Translations under genes and position numbers: made by a program
Part shown: piece by piece, positions 35,896 to 48,985 of the stretch
Layout of the letters: each line of letters opens with the position of its first letter
How positions within the stretch are numbered: position 1 is the first letter of the stretch
Notes under the pieces: model-generated
Seen by the model: only the letters and a program-made list of their open reading frames with translations
What the model was told of the DNA's origin: nothing
Database searches by the model: none
Assembly: GCA_009741485.1 (NCBI GenBank)
Contig: CM019227.1
Span: forward strand, 17,967,038 to 18,031,037
Length of the DNA stretch: 64,000 nucleotides
Origin: Malurus cyaneus samueli
Lineage: Eukaryota > Chordata > Aves > Passeriformes > Maluridae
Direction: 5' to 3'

Positions 35896-36737
35896 ACTCT
35901 GCCCGGTGCTGGATCATGTACTGGAACAGACTGTGCTGTGATGGCTCTAAGCTGTGAAATCCAACCTTGGTGAAGGCCTGGGGGAGCAGAGCTGCTCTGT
36001 TGTGCTGCTTAGCAAAGCTGGAGAAGGAGATTTGGGTGTCTTTTTAGGTGCTTTCCCAGCATGGCTATATGAGCCCTGTGACTTCTGCAGCTGGGGTTTC
36101 CAAAACCCTTCAGAGCATCCAAGGGCACCTACACAGCCATCTGAGGCTTGGCCTGTCCTGCTTTTCCAGGAACTGCTGTCCCACTAGGGACTGAGGCACA
36201 GGAGGAACAGGGCTGGGTGCTTTATGGCAGGCCCTGGCTCGGGGCTGAGCTGAGGGAGTGGGTTCAAGGGTTACAGCCCTGCAGGTGCCTCTTGGTGGGG
36301 AGTTGAATGCTTTATAGAAAAACTTCAGAGAGATGAGATTGGAAGCTGAGGTTTGTTTCCCTGTCACATCCAGTGACAGGATGCTGTGTGGGAGCTGGCA
36401 GCTGGCCTGGCCTGGCCTGGCCTGTCAGGGCCACAGGGAAGGAGCCCTGGGAAATCTGTCTCTGAACAACATCCTTGCTGGACTGGGAGATGAGTGGCTG
36501 CTTCCCTTCTGCCTGTTGTCCTTGAGGCAAGTTGGGACAGGTCTGTCACAAGGCTGGTTTCTCTCCAGTGAGCAGGAAAGTGGTTTCTCTTCTTCTCCAA
36601 GCACCAAGAGCACAGTCTTCCCCCAGAGGGTGCTTGCAGGTGGGCAGATGTCCCTGCAGACAGAGGGGCTGCAGTGGAGCCGGGGCAGTGCAGTGGCTGA
36701 AGCCAGACAGCTGCCAAAGGGTCATTGGGCACCGGGG

Positions 36738-36848
36738 AGGCCATATCTTAGAGCATCCTGGGATAGTGAAAGGTGTCCCCACGTGTGGCAGGGGGTGGAA
36801 CGAGATGAGCTTGAAGGTCCTTCCAACCCATATGATTCTGGAATTCTG
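36738..36848 (+). mobile_element. CR1 LINE 3' end
   Basis: TAGAGCATCCTGGGATAGTG, GTGTCCCCACGTGTGGCAGG, and the end CCAACCCATATGATTCTGG. Confidence 0.8.
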
Positions 36849-37173
36849 ACAGCCCTGAAGCTCCCCAGGCCAGGTGAGAGGTGGCTGCTGGATCCAGTTC
36901 CTGCAGAGGGGCAGGTGCTCCCACCACCACTGGATATTGGGAGCATTTTTTGGAGCCAGGAGCTGAACACCCGGCTCAGGGAGAAGTTGACCCTGGCTGG
37001 AGAAAGAGGTTGAAGTTCGCGCAGAAGCTCACGATGTGGGTGAAACTTCTTTGTGTCGGTTGATCTCGTGCTGGTTCCCCTGGGGGCTTTGGTGACCCAG
37101 GGGGTGGCCATGGCACGTGGCAGCAGCGTGTAACCTGGTGTCCCTTTCCCCAGCCTACCTGTCTGGGAGCAGC

Positions 37174-40100
37174 ATGGCGCGGCGCCCGCGGAGCAGCCGG
37201 GCCTGGCACTTTGTCCTGAGCGGGGTCCGGCGTGAGGCCGACAGCCGGGCTGGCACACGGGGCTGGGGCTACGACTCCGACGGGCAGGTAGGCTGGGCTC
37301 GGGGCTCTGGGTGGCACAAGGGATGTTTTCCTCTCCCTGACAGCAGGTCTGTGTAACTGAGCGGCCAAACTGGCCAAAACCAGAAAAGATTTAATAAGTC
37401 GATATTGATAGTAAGCGAGATGCATTTTAAAGCATAGAAGGGGTGTGTCATACATAAAGTACATCAGTATTTCAAAATTTTTTTTTGGAAGTAGAGCTCT
37501 AGATAAGTGTTTGAAGTGGATAGGTTCCCTAAACCAGCTGTCTGTGCTCCCTCCTGGGCTGTAAGGGTGTTGTGAGCTTGGAGGTGGTGGTGGAGATTGC
37601 AGGGCAGTGTCTTCAGACTGAAATTTCTTCACATTTCCTGCTCTGTAATGTAACATCACTTCTGAACCTGGTCCAAGTGTGCTGGAGATGGGAACACAGC
37701 AGGGAGAACAGGAGTAAAACAGTGCAAGGAATGACTTTGATTCACCTCTGCCATTCTTTGCTGTTTTCCCTAATTCTTGAGTGTGTGAGTCGAGTTCCCT
37801 GTGCAGTGGTGAGAGCATAAGGAGCTGCTTCAGAGCCAGGCAGAACCCATGAGGCCTCTGCCAGACAGAGCACAGTGTCCAAACCCAGGAGCCTTTTTTC
37901 CTCAGTCAGAGCAGCTTTCTGTTCCTGCAGTCCCGGGATTTCTCGGTAGCACTAGTTAGGGAAGGTAGAAGTTAGGAAAGGCAGAACCCAGGCTCTGCAG
38001 GCCAGAGGAGCAGGACTGGGGCTAGTCCATATGTAAACCCAAGTAGTTTCAATTCCCTGCCTTACACAGCTACAAGGTCATGAGTTTAAAGAATTTGTGT
38101 CATTAAATACCTCTTACCATGGGGGTAATTAACAAGCAGATACACCTGAGCTGTGTGTAAACCCAGAGTAACTCACTGCAATCAGTGCTAAGAGAATCCC
38201 TTAGGCAACACCATAATACAGGAGTGAGACAGGGCTGTGATTCTCACAATGTTCAGTGCAGGGACACGTTGGTCTCTTGGCACTGGGGAACACTAGATCA
38301 GGTTTTCGTGTTCATGAAAGTAAACAAAAAACCTTTAATCCTGCCCTGTATTCTCTGTGGGCCTGTCTGCAGTGCTGGCCTGAGGAGCTGCAGCCGTGCT
38401 GCTCAGCTGGCTCCCTTTGTTCTGCCCCCTCTCCTTTTGCCTCCTTGTGTCTCCCAGGTTCCTTGCAGCCTCTCCAGAGCAGCGCTTGGCTCTGCTGATG
38501 GCTGGAACCTGCTTGGTGAAAGCCAAAGCTTTAGCACAGAGTTTGCTACAAAATGTGTGTGTTCAGACTTGGGCTGCCAACCTGCTGCCTCCTTGTCCCT
38601 GGCAGGCACAAAGAATGCACCTGCACCACAGAGTGCTGAGAGGTCCCTGCAGCTCAGCTGGCTCTGTCTACATTCCAGAGCAGGGTAATTCCATGGGCAT
38701 GGCCTCCCTGTGTGACAGGCCAGGCTGGGACATGACATGAGCCTGGCGATGTCCCTTCACAGAGCTCTGTTACATCTCCCCACACCCAGGGATGCCCGGC
38801 AGTGACCATGCCCTGTTCTCCCCAGCAGCACAGCGACTCTGATTCAGAGCCAGAGTTCTCTTCCCTGTCTCCCTCCATCCCAAGCGCCATCCCTGTGACT
38901 GGAGAGTCCTACTGCAACTGTGAGAACCAGAGTGAAGCTCCCTACTGCTCCAGCCTGCACGCCCTGCACCGCGTCCGTGACTGCCGCTGCGGCGAGGAGG
39001 ATGAGTGTAAGTGGCTCCCTTGGGGCTGGGTGTTGGGGGACCTGGGCACTGTTCTGTCCTCGTCTCAGCATTCCATTGTTTACATCCTGAGGCTGTAGGA
39101 GGATTACCAGCTCGTGCCTGCTGTTGTATTTCCAGAGCTCAGGCTGAAGCTGTTACAGCGTCAGTGCTCACCTCTGAGACCTGCTTTCTGATCCTGCTTA
39201 GGCCACCAGTAAACCAGAACTGGTGCTTAGGGCCCTCCTGATCCCTGGAATGGCTGGCAGGGTGCCTGGCTCAGAGCACAGTGTAGGCTTGGGCTGGCTG
39301 GGAGAACCTGGGGCATGGCAGAGCCACCCCTCGAGCCCACCAGTAGGGTGGGGAGAAAGGGAGGCTCTGCCTGGTGTCAGCCAAAACTGGGCCTGGTGAA
39401 TGCTGACAGCTTTGGAGCACTGATCTGTCCCTGGAGAGACATTACAGAGTAGCTCAGACCTCAAACAGTTCTCTCATATGAGCAACTTAAGATTTACCCT
39501 CTTAAACAACAAAAGAAATACAAATAAACCCACTAACTGGCCTTCAAAAGAAATGTTCACCTGTGCTTTGGCTTGGGAGTCGTTCCTTGAAGATCTTTGC
39601 CCATTCTTGCTCCTCTGTGCTTCCTCAACAGATTTTGACTGGGTGTGGGACGACCTGAACAAGTCGACAGCCACACTGCTGACATGTGACAATCGCAAGG
39701 TGAACTTCCACATGGAATACAGCTGTGGCACGGCTGCCATCCGCGGAAACAAGGAGCTGGCAGATGGGCAGCACTTCTGGGAGATCAAGATGACCTCCCC
39801 AGTGTATGGCACCGACATGGTACGTGTGGGGCACACAGAAATGCCCTGGGTTTTGGACAGGGAAGGATGGGTGGAAGGATGAGGTTCCACCACAGCAGGT
39901 CGGGTTTCAGGCTGTCTGGAGGTGCACAAGTCCACGAGGATGTGACGGGTTGCATCTCTGGGATCTGAGGGAATTGGTGGATGAAATGGCTTAGCCACTA
40001 TCCGTCATATTTGAGAAGCTGTGGCAGTCTGGTGAAGTTCCCAGCAGCTGGAAAAGGGGAAACGCAGCCCCTAGTTTTAAAAACAGAAATAAGGAAGACC

Positions 40101-42776
40101 TGGGGAAGTACAGGCAGTCTCATCATAGTGCCTGGCAAGATCAGGTGGGGAGCAGATCCTTTCGCTAGCTATGCAAAGGCACATGGAAAAATTGGAGGTG
40201 ATTGATGACAGCCATCATGGCTTCACTGAGGGCAGCTCCTGCCTGACAAATTCAGTGGCCTTTTGTGAAGGGATTGCAGTGTTGGTGGATAAGGAAAGAG
40301 GAGCTAATATCATCTGTCTGAATTTGTGCAAAGCATTTGTTGCTGCCTTGCATGGCATCCTTGTCTCTAAACTGGAGAGACATAGATTTGACAGAGGGAC
40401 CACTCAGTGGATATGGAATTGTCATGGATGGTCACATGCAAAGAGTTGGAGTCAGTGGAGACCAGTGACGAGTGACATTGCTCGGGGCCGGTATTGTTTT
40501 GCATCACTGCTGGGGACATGGACAATGCACCCTCAGCCCGTCTGGAGCTGACACCCAGCTGTGTGGGGAGGTCACAGCTAGAAGGGAGGGATGGGGCATC
40601 CATAGGGACATCAACAGGCTGGAGAGGTGGGGCTGTAGGAAAAAATGCAACAAGGCCAAGTGCAGGGCAATCCCAGGCACAAATCCAGGCTGGGCAGAGA
40701 AGGGATCGACAGCAGCCCTGGGAGAAGGATATGGGGTGTCGGAGGATGGGAGCTGGCCATGCCCTGGCAATGTGCACCCAGAACCCCCCTTGTGCTGGGC
40801 TGAGCCCCCAGCGTGGGCAGCAGGGGAGGGGGGGATTCTGCCCCTCTCCCTCTCAGGTGAGACCCCACCTGCAGAGCTGCCCCAGCCCTGGGGAACAACA
40901 GCAGAAAGATGTGGAGCTGCTGGAGAGAGTCCAGAGGGGGCCACAGAGATGCTCCAAGGGCTGGAGCCCCTCTGCTCTGGAGCCAGGAGAAGACTCCAGA
41001 GAGAGTTCAGAGTCCCTTCCAGGGCCTAAAGGGGATCCAGGAGAGCTGGAGAGGGACTTAAGAGAAGTCCTGGAGTGACAGGGCAAGGGGGAGTGGCTTC
41101 ACATATACAGAGGGCAGGGATGGATGGGATATTGGGAAGGAATTGTTCCCTGGGAGGGTGGGGAGGCCCTGGCACAGGGTGCCCAGAGAAGCTGTGGCTG
41201 CCCCTGGATCCCTGGCAGTGCCCAAGACCAGGCTGGACAGGGCTTGGAGCAGCCTGGGATAGTGGAAGGTGTCCCTGCCCATGGCTGGGGTGGAATGAGA
41301 TGAGCTTTGCAATCAGTCCCTCCCGACCCAAACCATTCCATGACTCTGAACCAGACTATGACCTTCTGCAGCAGTGCAGCTGGGTCTCCTCACTTAGGAA
41401 AAGAAATTGGAGCTGGGAGTCTTCAGCTCCACCCTGAAACTGCTGACTTAGCTTCACCAACCCCTTTCGGTGTTTTGGGCTGAGCCAAGAAGAGAAGGGA
41501 AGAAATGGAGGTGGAATCTTGGTTGCGTTTTGTTGCTTGAAAAAACACCAAGCTTGTGCTCTTACTACTTTTCCTCCCAGATGGTGGGAATTGGGACATC
41601 AGATGTGAACCTGGACAAGTACCGGCACACCTTCTGCAGCCTGCTGGGCAAGGACGAGGACAGCTGGGGACTCTCCTACACAGGTAACATGGACAGGGTG
41701 GCTGCACGGGCAGCAGTGGCATAAGAGGTGCCACCAGCCCTGTGAATCCCTTGTTAAGGACACTGGAGTAGCATCTCTCCTGGACCACATTTTGCAGAGC
41801 CCTTACCCTGTGTGGGACCCTCCAGGGCATCTGGGTGCTACTGTCACATCCCCACTTTGGGTTTTGGTACCACTCCCTGCACTCTGGAGTTGCAAAACCT
41901 CAACTTTCCTCTTTCCATCGGCCACTCGGATGGGAGGGTGGGGATCAGGCAATGCAGGGATGTGTTTGGCATTGAGAGAGGCTGTACCAGCTGGGAGTTG
42001 GGATGAATTCTTGGAGGGCAGGTTTCCACAGAAGGCCATTTTTTTGTGTGTTTTTAGGACTGCTGCATCACAAAGGTGACAAAACAAACTTCTCCTCAAG
42101 GTTTGGCCAAGGCTCCATTATTGGGGTGCATTTGGACACGTGGCACGGGACACTCACATTCTTCAAGAACCGCAAGTGCATAGGTGAGAGCCAGGGATGG
42201 GGTGGCAGGAACTCAAGTCTGGCTGCAGCAGAAAACACTGGGAAAACGGAAGACCAAGGTGTGAAGTGAGTGGGAGGAAGGTTACCTTTGTTATTTAATA
42301 GACTGGGATTTTGAAAAGCTTCTCCCAACAGCTTTGCAGTTAATGGGTTTGGGATAGGTATGAGGAGGGAGATCCCTGTGCCTAAACATGCTGGTTAAAC
42401 TAACATCCCTGCTTGCTGTGCCCTGGCAGGGGTGGCAGCCACCAAGCTGCAGAACAAGAAGTTTTACCCCATGGTGTGCTCGACAGCAGCCAAGAGCAGC
42501 ATGAAGGTGATCCGCTCGTGCGCCAGCTGCACGTCATTGCAGTACCTGTGCTGCTTCCGCCTGCGCCAGCTCCTTCCCAACTATGTGGACACGCTGGAGG
42601 TGCTGCCCCTGCCCCCTGGACTCAAGCAGGTGCTGCACAACAAACTGGGCTGGGTCTTGAGCATGAACTATAGCACGTCAAAGCCTTCCTCCTCCTCGTC
42701 CTCGGGCAGCGACTCGGACAGCTCGTGCAGCTCGGATGCAGAGGCCTGCCAAAGGAAGAGGTGCAGGAGGACATAA
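37174..42776 (+). CDS. SPSB3: SPRY domain-containing SOCS box protein 3
   Basis: Substrate receptor of a Cullin-5/Elongin ubiquitin ligase. The human protein is reported to target nuclear cGAS and SNAIL. Coding exons: 37174-37287 (the exon itself starts at 37154), 38829-39006, 39632-39819, 41581-41683, 42058-42183 and 42430-42776 (TAA), giving 351 aa. The N-terminus [17 protein letters not shown] is nearly human. A long SPRY domain runs from about residue 100 to 250 ([44 protein letters not shown]). It is followed by a SOCS box ([30 protein letters not shown]) and an RKRCRRT tail shared with human. A Ser-rich stretch precedes the tail. The acceptor at 38829 is chosen over 38826 because it gives DGQHSDSD as in human. 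Intron 4 holds a 1.45 kb CR1. Confidence 0.97.
39895..41350 (+). mobile_element. CR1 LINE with reverse transcriptase remnants
   Basis: A 1.45 kb truncated copy in SPSB3 intron 4. The frame at 40171-40551 still shows the RT pieces [23 protein letters not shown] and [11 protein letters not shown]. The part after the RT palm is diverged. The standard 3' UTR blocks follow from 40790, and the end is AAACCATTCCATGACTCTG. No intact ORF remains. Confidence 0.9.
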
Positions 42777-43082
42777 TGGCTCTGCACGCCGGGTGAGTGG
42801 GGATTTGTTGTGTTGTCTGCAAGGGCCAACCTCTTCCTTCATGGGGACATCCATTTCTATTCGGTGGCAAAGATTTCTCCAGTGCTGTGGAAATCTTTGG
42901 CCTCGACATCCATCAAAGGCATTTGGAAGAGTTGTTGGCTCCAAGAGGTGCCAGTTCTGACACAGGAAAATTGTGGTGAAGTACCTGAGTATCTTCACCT
43001 CCTGACTTGCTATCAAAGCCAGCACCTCTTTCTGAAGGATCTCTCTTCTCCCTGTTGGCACAGACAACGTTTAAGAAATTGG

Positions 43083-43152
43083 ACTTGATGACAGGAGTTG
43101 GACTTGACAATCTTCATGGCTCCCTTCCAACTCAGGATATTCTGTGATGATT
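43083..43152 (+). mobile_element. Short CR1 3' end
   Basis: TTGGACTTGACAATCTTCATGG, then CCTTCCAACTCAGGATATTCTGTG, the terminal 70 bases of CR1. Inside the SPSB3 3' UTR. Confidence 0.7.
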
Positions 43153-43461
43153 GAGGTGGCCTCCTGGTTGGAGTGTACTGGATTCTAGTCAAGTAACAGA
43201 CCTGACTCATCAAGACACGATCCCAGGCTAGTCCTCTCCCCTCACTGTGTGTGTAGGTTTGGTGTCTGCCATGACCTCGTCCCGCTGTGGGGCACAACGA
43301 AGCAGCAGCTGTAGGGAAAGGAGCCCCACAGCCCCACTGCTGGGAGCAGGTACAAGAGCTGAGCTGTGGGTGGTCTTCCTTGAGCCCCTGGGGACTCTTA
43401 ATTGCTCTGCATGTTGGTTCCTGCTGCTTCTCCTCTGTCCAAAACTGTGTTAAACTGTAAT

Positions 43462-43467
43462 AATAAA
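43462..43467 (+). terminator. Poly(A) signal of SPSB3
   Basis: AATAAA 686 bases after the stop codon, followed by GTCTGTTGTTCC. Confidence 0.75.
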
Positions 43468-45529
43468 AGTAGAAGCTGTCTGTTGTTCCTCTTGGGGCCC
43501 TTGAAGGCAGGAGGCTGCAGGTGCTTGTCAAAAAATAGTCTGGCCAGCAGGGTGAAGGGGAGGTTTTGAGTGCAGCAGTTGTGTGCCAGAACTGGAGGTG
43601 AAGACAGCAGAGATGCCCTCATCTGCAGGGCTCTTGTGTTTCCCACTGAAGCAGAGGCCTGGCTGGGGTGATGTTCAGTGGAGCCAGGCCAGTGCCCATG
43701 GCTGTGCACAGGAAGGGAGGCTGCAAGGCTTACAGTGCCTGTCTTTAGGCAGGTCACACTGGGACAGAAACCCCAAACTCTCACTCCAGAGCCTGGGAAT
43801 CAGAGCAGCCCCTCCAAGACTTCGTGGTTGTGCTGAGGGGAAGTGCTGAATTAGGATCTGGAGGAGTGACTGATTGTGCAGAGTGGCGTCATGTCACTGC
43901 CAGGGAACAGGCCCTGTGCTCCCATGGGATTGGTGGCAGTCCCTGCAGGGCCTGTGGTCAGCCCAGTGAAGGCTTCCCCAGCCTTTGAGCTCTCCTCTGG
44001 TGGACAGCTGAGGATTCAGGGCTGAGCTGGTGCTGTCAGCCTTGCAAAGTGCGTTGGAAAGTGAAACCTCTATCCTGCTGTGAGGTATGGAAGGGAAATG
44101 GATTTTAACCAGTTCTGTCTGGTTGTTCCAACAAATTCCAGCTGCTGCCTTTTCCTCTGCTCCCATCACAGACCCAGATCGGGTCAGGTTAAACTTCCCT
44201 GCTGCACTCATTCCCAGATCCTGAAGCAAAGACAGCTCTGCTCTTCTGGGGCCGAGCTTTGAATGAGAGCTTTTCTGCAATGGGTCAGGCTCTGTCCGTG
44301 CCTCTGGATTGCTGCTGCAGCCAGAGCAAACTGCCTTGCTGGTTGCTCTTCCCCAGAAACTGATGGAAGCAGCAGCAGCTGGAGGCAGAGGAATCCCTGG
44401 CAGGGAGGAAGGTGGTTTGGAGGGGCTCTCCTGCTCCTGCAGCACGGATTGTTCCGAGTCTGTGGGAGGAAGTTCAGGGATTCTGTGTCACTGTGGAAAG
44501 CCCCAGTGAACAATCCCAAACCTCAGCAGGCACCGGGGGAGCCTGACCCCGCTGTCTAGGCTGTGGCTGTTTCTGAGTCATAATGGAGCATTTGCTTTGG
44601 GAAAAGAGAATCCCATCCTAACTCACCATTTCCCATGGATTTTCTGGAGCTTATCCAGCATTTTATCGTGTTGGAAGTTCAGTGAACAAAATCCTCTGCC
44701 CTGCCCTGAGCTCTGTTACCCCAAGGATGTGGTTTCTCTGACTAGCTGGTTCTACAGTTGGCAAGTGTTTTTCAAAGTGACTCAAACAGGACCCACCTGT
44801 CCCTGGAAGCCACAGCAGGGTCTACAGTAACAGATCCAATCCCCACAAAGAGCCAGAGCAGGTCATGGAAAGTCAGGACACTGAAGAAAAGGAGAAAAAC
44901 ACATGGCTTGTCCAACACCTCACCTGCAAGAACAGAGCTACACCCAGCCACTGTTCCAACACTCCTCAGCTCTCAGACAGCTTTCCAGCCAGTGGGATAG
45001 AGAGCTGGGGAAGCTAAAAGAGGAAATGAGAGCCAAGAGGCTGAAGAAAGCATCTGTAACAAGACATTTATTGATGTGCAAGTCTCTATTCTGAAGGAGA
45101 ATCAGCTGCTTCCCCTGGCCAGGCTCCCAGCTGCAGCTCAGCCTTGGCCAAGCATGGGCAGATAAAAAGAGTGACCAGGACAGAACCAGGACAAGGTTTA
45201 GCTGAGAGATGTGGCAGGGTAAGTTTGCCTCAACACAGTGGTCTTTGCCACCGATGTCCCATGTCACTGGGATGCTCAGGAGCAGTAATTTCTCACATTC
45301 TGTGCTGCATTCTAAATAGGCTTTTGAGTACACAAGGAGGGAGCAGTTAGCACAGATGCTCCAGTCTTTCCTGCAGGACTCAATCCCACTGAGGATCCAT
45401 GACTGAGCCTTCATCCAAACACACCAGGATGAGGGGGAAAAAGCTCAGAAGAAACATCTATTCCTTGGAAGCACACCTTACACACACTTGTGTGCTGTCT
45501 CTCTAGGGAGAGCTGAGAAGCCACTTCAT

Positions 45530-45785
45530 AAAATCCTAGAATGGAATGGATTGGAAGGACCTTAAAGTCCACCTTGTTTCACACCCTGCCATGGGCAAGG
45601 ACACCTTCTATGATCTCAGATTACTCCAAGCCCTGTCCAGCCTGGCCTTGGACACTGCCAGGGATCCAGGGGCAGCCACAGCTTCTCTGGGCACCCTGTG
45701 CCAGGGTCTCCCCACCCTCCCAGGGAACAATTCCTTCCCAATGTCATATCCATCCCTGCCCTCTGGCAGTGGGAAGCCAGACATT
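45530..45785 (-). mobile_element. CR1 LINE 3' fragment
   Basis: Reverse-complement CR1 3' blocks including TTCTCTGGGCACCCTGTGCC and CCCAGGGAACAATTCCTTCC. Confidence 0.9.
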
Positions 45786-47549
45786 AAACACAGAAGATGC
45801 TGTAGTGGGGGCAGAGATCAAAGCTACAGGAGAAGGAAAAGTACAGGAGAGTATTTTATCATATGAGATTTTAGAAAAAAAGTTCTGTCACAGCTCCTCT
45901 TCCAGTGGGAGTTTTATGTGATTAATGTTCAAAAAAACAACACTTGCTGATAAAAATGTGCCCTTATCCATTGGCTGAGCTGAGCTGCTCTCAGAAGGGT
46001 CAGAGCATCCCAGTCTAATCCTGTTCCTGCCACTTGTAAGTCAGGAACAGCAGAAAGCTCACGGGAGTGGGGAGAGGGAGAACTTGGTGAGCTAAAGCAG
46101 CTCCCTCAAGGATCAGAGAGCAGAAGAGCAAGGTAAGTGTGGGGTACACCATGAGGAGAGCTTAGGGTCCTGTGGAAACCCCTGACAGGTCTGGGGTGAC
46201 ACATTCTCTGCCTGAGGGGATGGAGCTGTCACACTGCAGCAGCAGCCACTGCGTCAATACCAGGGCACACAAAATCAGAGCTGAGGGACAGAGTGGGGAA
46301 CAGGGGATGCCCCAACAACCCCTGAGCTGGGTAGGGCAACCAAAGGCATCACCAGGGGAACAAGCACAGATGCTTTGAGCAGATCTGGGAGATGAGACCA
46401 TGGCAGGGAGAGGCCTGGGAGAGCCAACAGGAGGGTGAGAGCTACTGCTGGAACACAGCTCTGGTTCAATCCCACACTCACCCAGAGACAGGCCTTGCTG
46501 AGCTGGGGAACTGGTGGCACACTCAAGGCTTATTCGTTCCATCAGCAAAGAACTTTACGTGAGGATGGCCATGACAGCCCTCCCTGCCCTTGTCCTCCCA
46601 GCTCTGACAGGCCACAGAGGGCTTTGAGGGCTTATCTGTTACAGGGGAGGGGCTGCTTCTGAAGCTGCTGCAGGGCTGACTATTCTACTGCTGGAATTGT
46701 CACTTCCACACCTGCCAGAGTCCTGGGCTGTCCTCCACTTGCACCCTCTGACCTAGGCCCTGGAAGGACAGGAAGGAAACTCCCGCAGCTCCAGCTGCCT
46801 CCTGCAGAAAGAGCTGGAGCAAGGCCTGAGGCTGATGTGTGCACAGACCCCAGACCCTGCAGCCCCCCCCGGCATTAAACTCTGGGCTTCTTCTAAAGGC
46901 TCTTTCTGCCAAGGGTTAATATTTTTTCCCACTCGGTTTTCTTTCCTTTCCTGGATATCTCCAGAGCAGAGGGGTGAAAAGCTCTTCCTAAGGTCATCTT
47001 TCCTCCTTCCCCAGTGCTGAGTCACCACTGCATTCACCACGAGAACAGATTTTCATCTGCAGAGAGTCAGAATGATCTTGAGACACACAAATAGTCTGGG
47101 TCCTTCTCGTGACAGCATCAAGGACAGGCTGGCAGCCACGACAAATGTTCCTGTAACTTTCACTGAGGTTTCCCAAAGCTCTGGGCTTGGGATGTGAAGG
47201 AATGACTCACTTATCCAGGTGTTTTGTTACTGCCCTTGTTAGTGCAGAGAGGTGTTGGCCAAATTCCTGCCCCATGTCTGGGGACATCACTGTGGTGTTT
47301 CCCCATGGATGCAGGCACCTGCAGGAGAAGTGATAGGGATGAAATGAAACACACCAAGACTACAAAACACAACCAAGAGGACAAGGACAGGCTCAGATGA
47401 GCCAGGACAGCCCTGGAAGTCCTCACCTCCTCACCCCTCTAGCACTTGTGCCACCAAAGCCACCCGGTGAGAGCAGCGGGGCAGTGCTGGAGTTACCATC
47501 CCTGGGAGTGGCCAGAAAAAGCAGTGGAAATGGCACTTCCCCATATGGC

Positions 47550-47622
47550 TTACTGGGCACGGTGGGTGTTGCTCAAAGATTGGACTCGATCTTTTCCAAC
47601 CTTCACAATTCCATGAAAGCAC
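47550..47622 (+). mobile_element. Short CR1 3' end
   Basis: GGGTGTTGCTCAAAGATTGG, then TCCAACCTTCACAATTCCATG. Confidence 0.65.
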
Positions 47623-48582
47623 ATGGGTTGGACGCATCCCTGGGCGGGATGAAGGCGGGCAGGGCTGGCAGGGGAGGGACCTGGGCCGGCAGGGCGGGAG
47701 CCTGAGCTGTCCAGAGCTGCAGCTCTGTTTACTCAGCTCCAGCAAAGCTGCTCATCCTTCTTAGCTCCCTCTGGGGCACATTCCGGCAGAGCAGGAATTT
47801 AGTTCAAGGGATATCAAGGCAGGGTTTAGATGGTGTTTGACCTACTTTGTGACTGCTGCGGCATCACAAGGAGCAGTGCTGGGGGGACACAGACTCTGCA
47901 AGGCAGGGAACTGAGGGAGATCCAACAGCCCTTTTCACAGCTGAGCAGTTGGTGGTGGATTTGGGGAGGGGAGGCTGTGTTCAGGTGCCTCTGAACCCCG
48001 GTCCTAAGCACAAAGGGCTCCAAACACTGCTCAAAGTTTGCAGTCCCCCTCAATCCCACTGCCAGCCAGGGTGAAGGTGTAAGCCAGCCAGCAGCTCCCT
48101 GGAAAAGCATTCCTGCACAGAAGCAGTGTGAGACTTTGCCATCAGCTCAACCCCAGTAACAGAAAACTTCAAGGACTCTAAGTTTTACCTCCAGTCTCTC
48201 CTGGTGAGGCACAGGAAACTTCCTGGGAGCTGGGGCTCTGCATTTTCAGGCTCAGGAGCTGCTGCCTGCCCTGCTCTGGGCAGAGGGCTCATGCAGGAGC
48301 CCCACACTCACACCCCACGGCTGCTGGCTGGAAAGAGGGAAAGGTCAGCCTTAACCCCCCCATATCTGCCATCTCTGATCTTAGAGCTGGAGATAAAGGT
48401 GTGGCAGCAGCTTCCCTGTGAGTGGGAGACCCCAACCCAGGGTGAGAGCCACTGGCTGCCTCTGCTGGCAAAACTCAACAGGTCACAGCTGCGTTTTTAT
48501 ACAAAAAAAAAATTATTCTCACAGGCTTAAGTGAGAAAGAGTTGAGGAGGTGGTGAGACAAGGGCTGGTCCTGAGGAATCAT

Positions 48583-48985
48583 CCCTGATGCTCCAAGGGC
48601 TGGAGCCCCTCTGCTCTGGAGCCAGGCTGGAAGAGCTGGGGGTGCTCACCTGGAGAGGAGAAGGCTCCAGGGAGAGCTCAGAGCCCCTTCCAGGGCCTAA
48701 AGGGGATCCAGGAGAGCTGGAGAGGGACTGGGGACAAGGGATGGAGGGACAGGACACAGGGAATGGCTTCCCACTGCCAGAGGGCAGGGATGGATGGGAT
48801 ATTGGGAAGGAATTGTTCCCTGGGAGGGTGGGCAGGCCCTGGCACAGGGTGCCCAGAGAAGCTGGCAGTGTCCAAGGCCAGGTTGGATGGGGCTTGGAGC
48901 AGCCTGAATAATGGAAGGTGTCCCTGCCCTTAGATGGAATGGGATGAGCTTTGAGGTCTCTTCCAACCCAAATCATTCTGGGATT
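48583..48985 (+). mobile_element. CR1 LINE 3' fragment
   Basis: Starts TGATGCTCCAAGGGCTGGAG and ends AACCCAAATCATTCTGGG. A block of about 30 bases after AGAGAAGCTG is deleted relative to the other copies. Confidence 0.9.

Larger units (their letters stand above)
42210..43692 (+). repeat. Segmental duplication, copy 1 (SPSB3 intron 6 to 3' flank)
   Basis: Three blocks, 42210-42305, 42935-42993 and 43187-43692, reappear in the same order and orientation at 56555-57306. The last block is nearly identical over about 500 bases and includes the poly(A) signal. Confidence 0.85.
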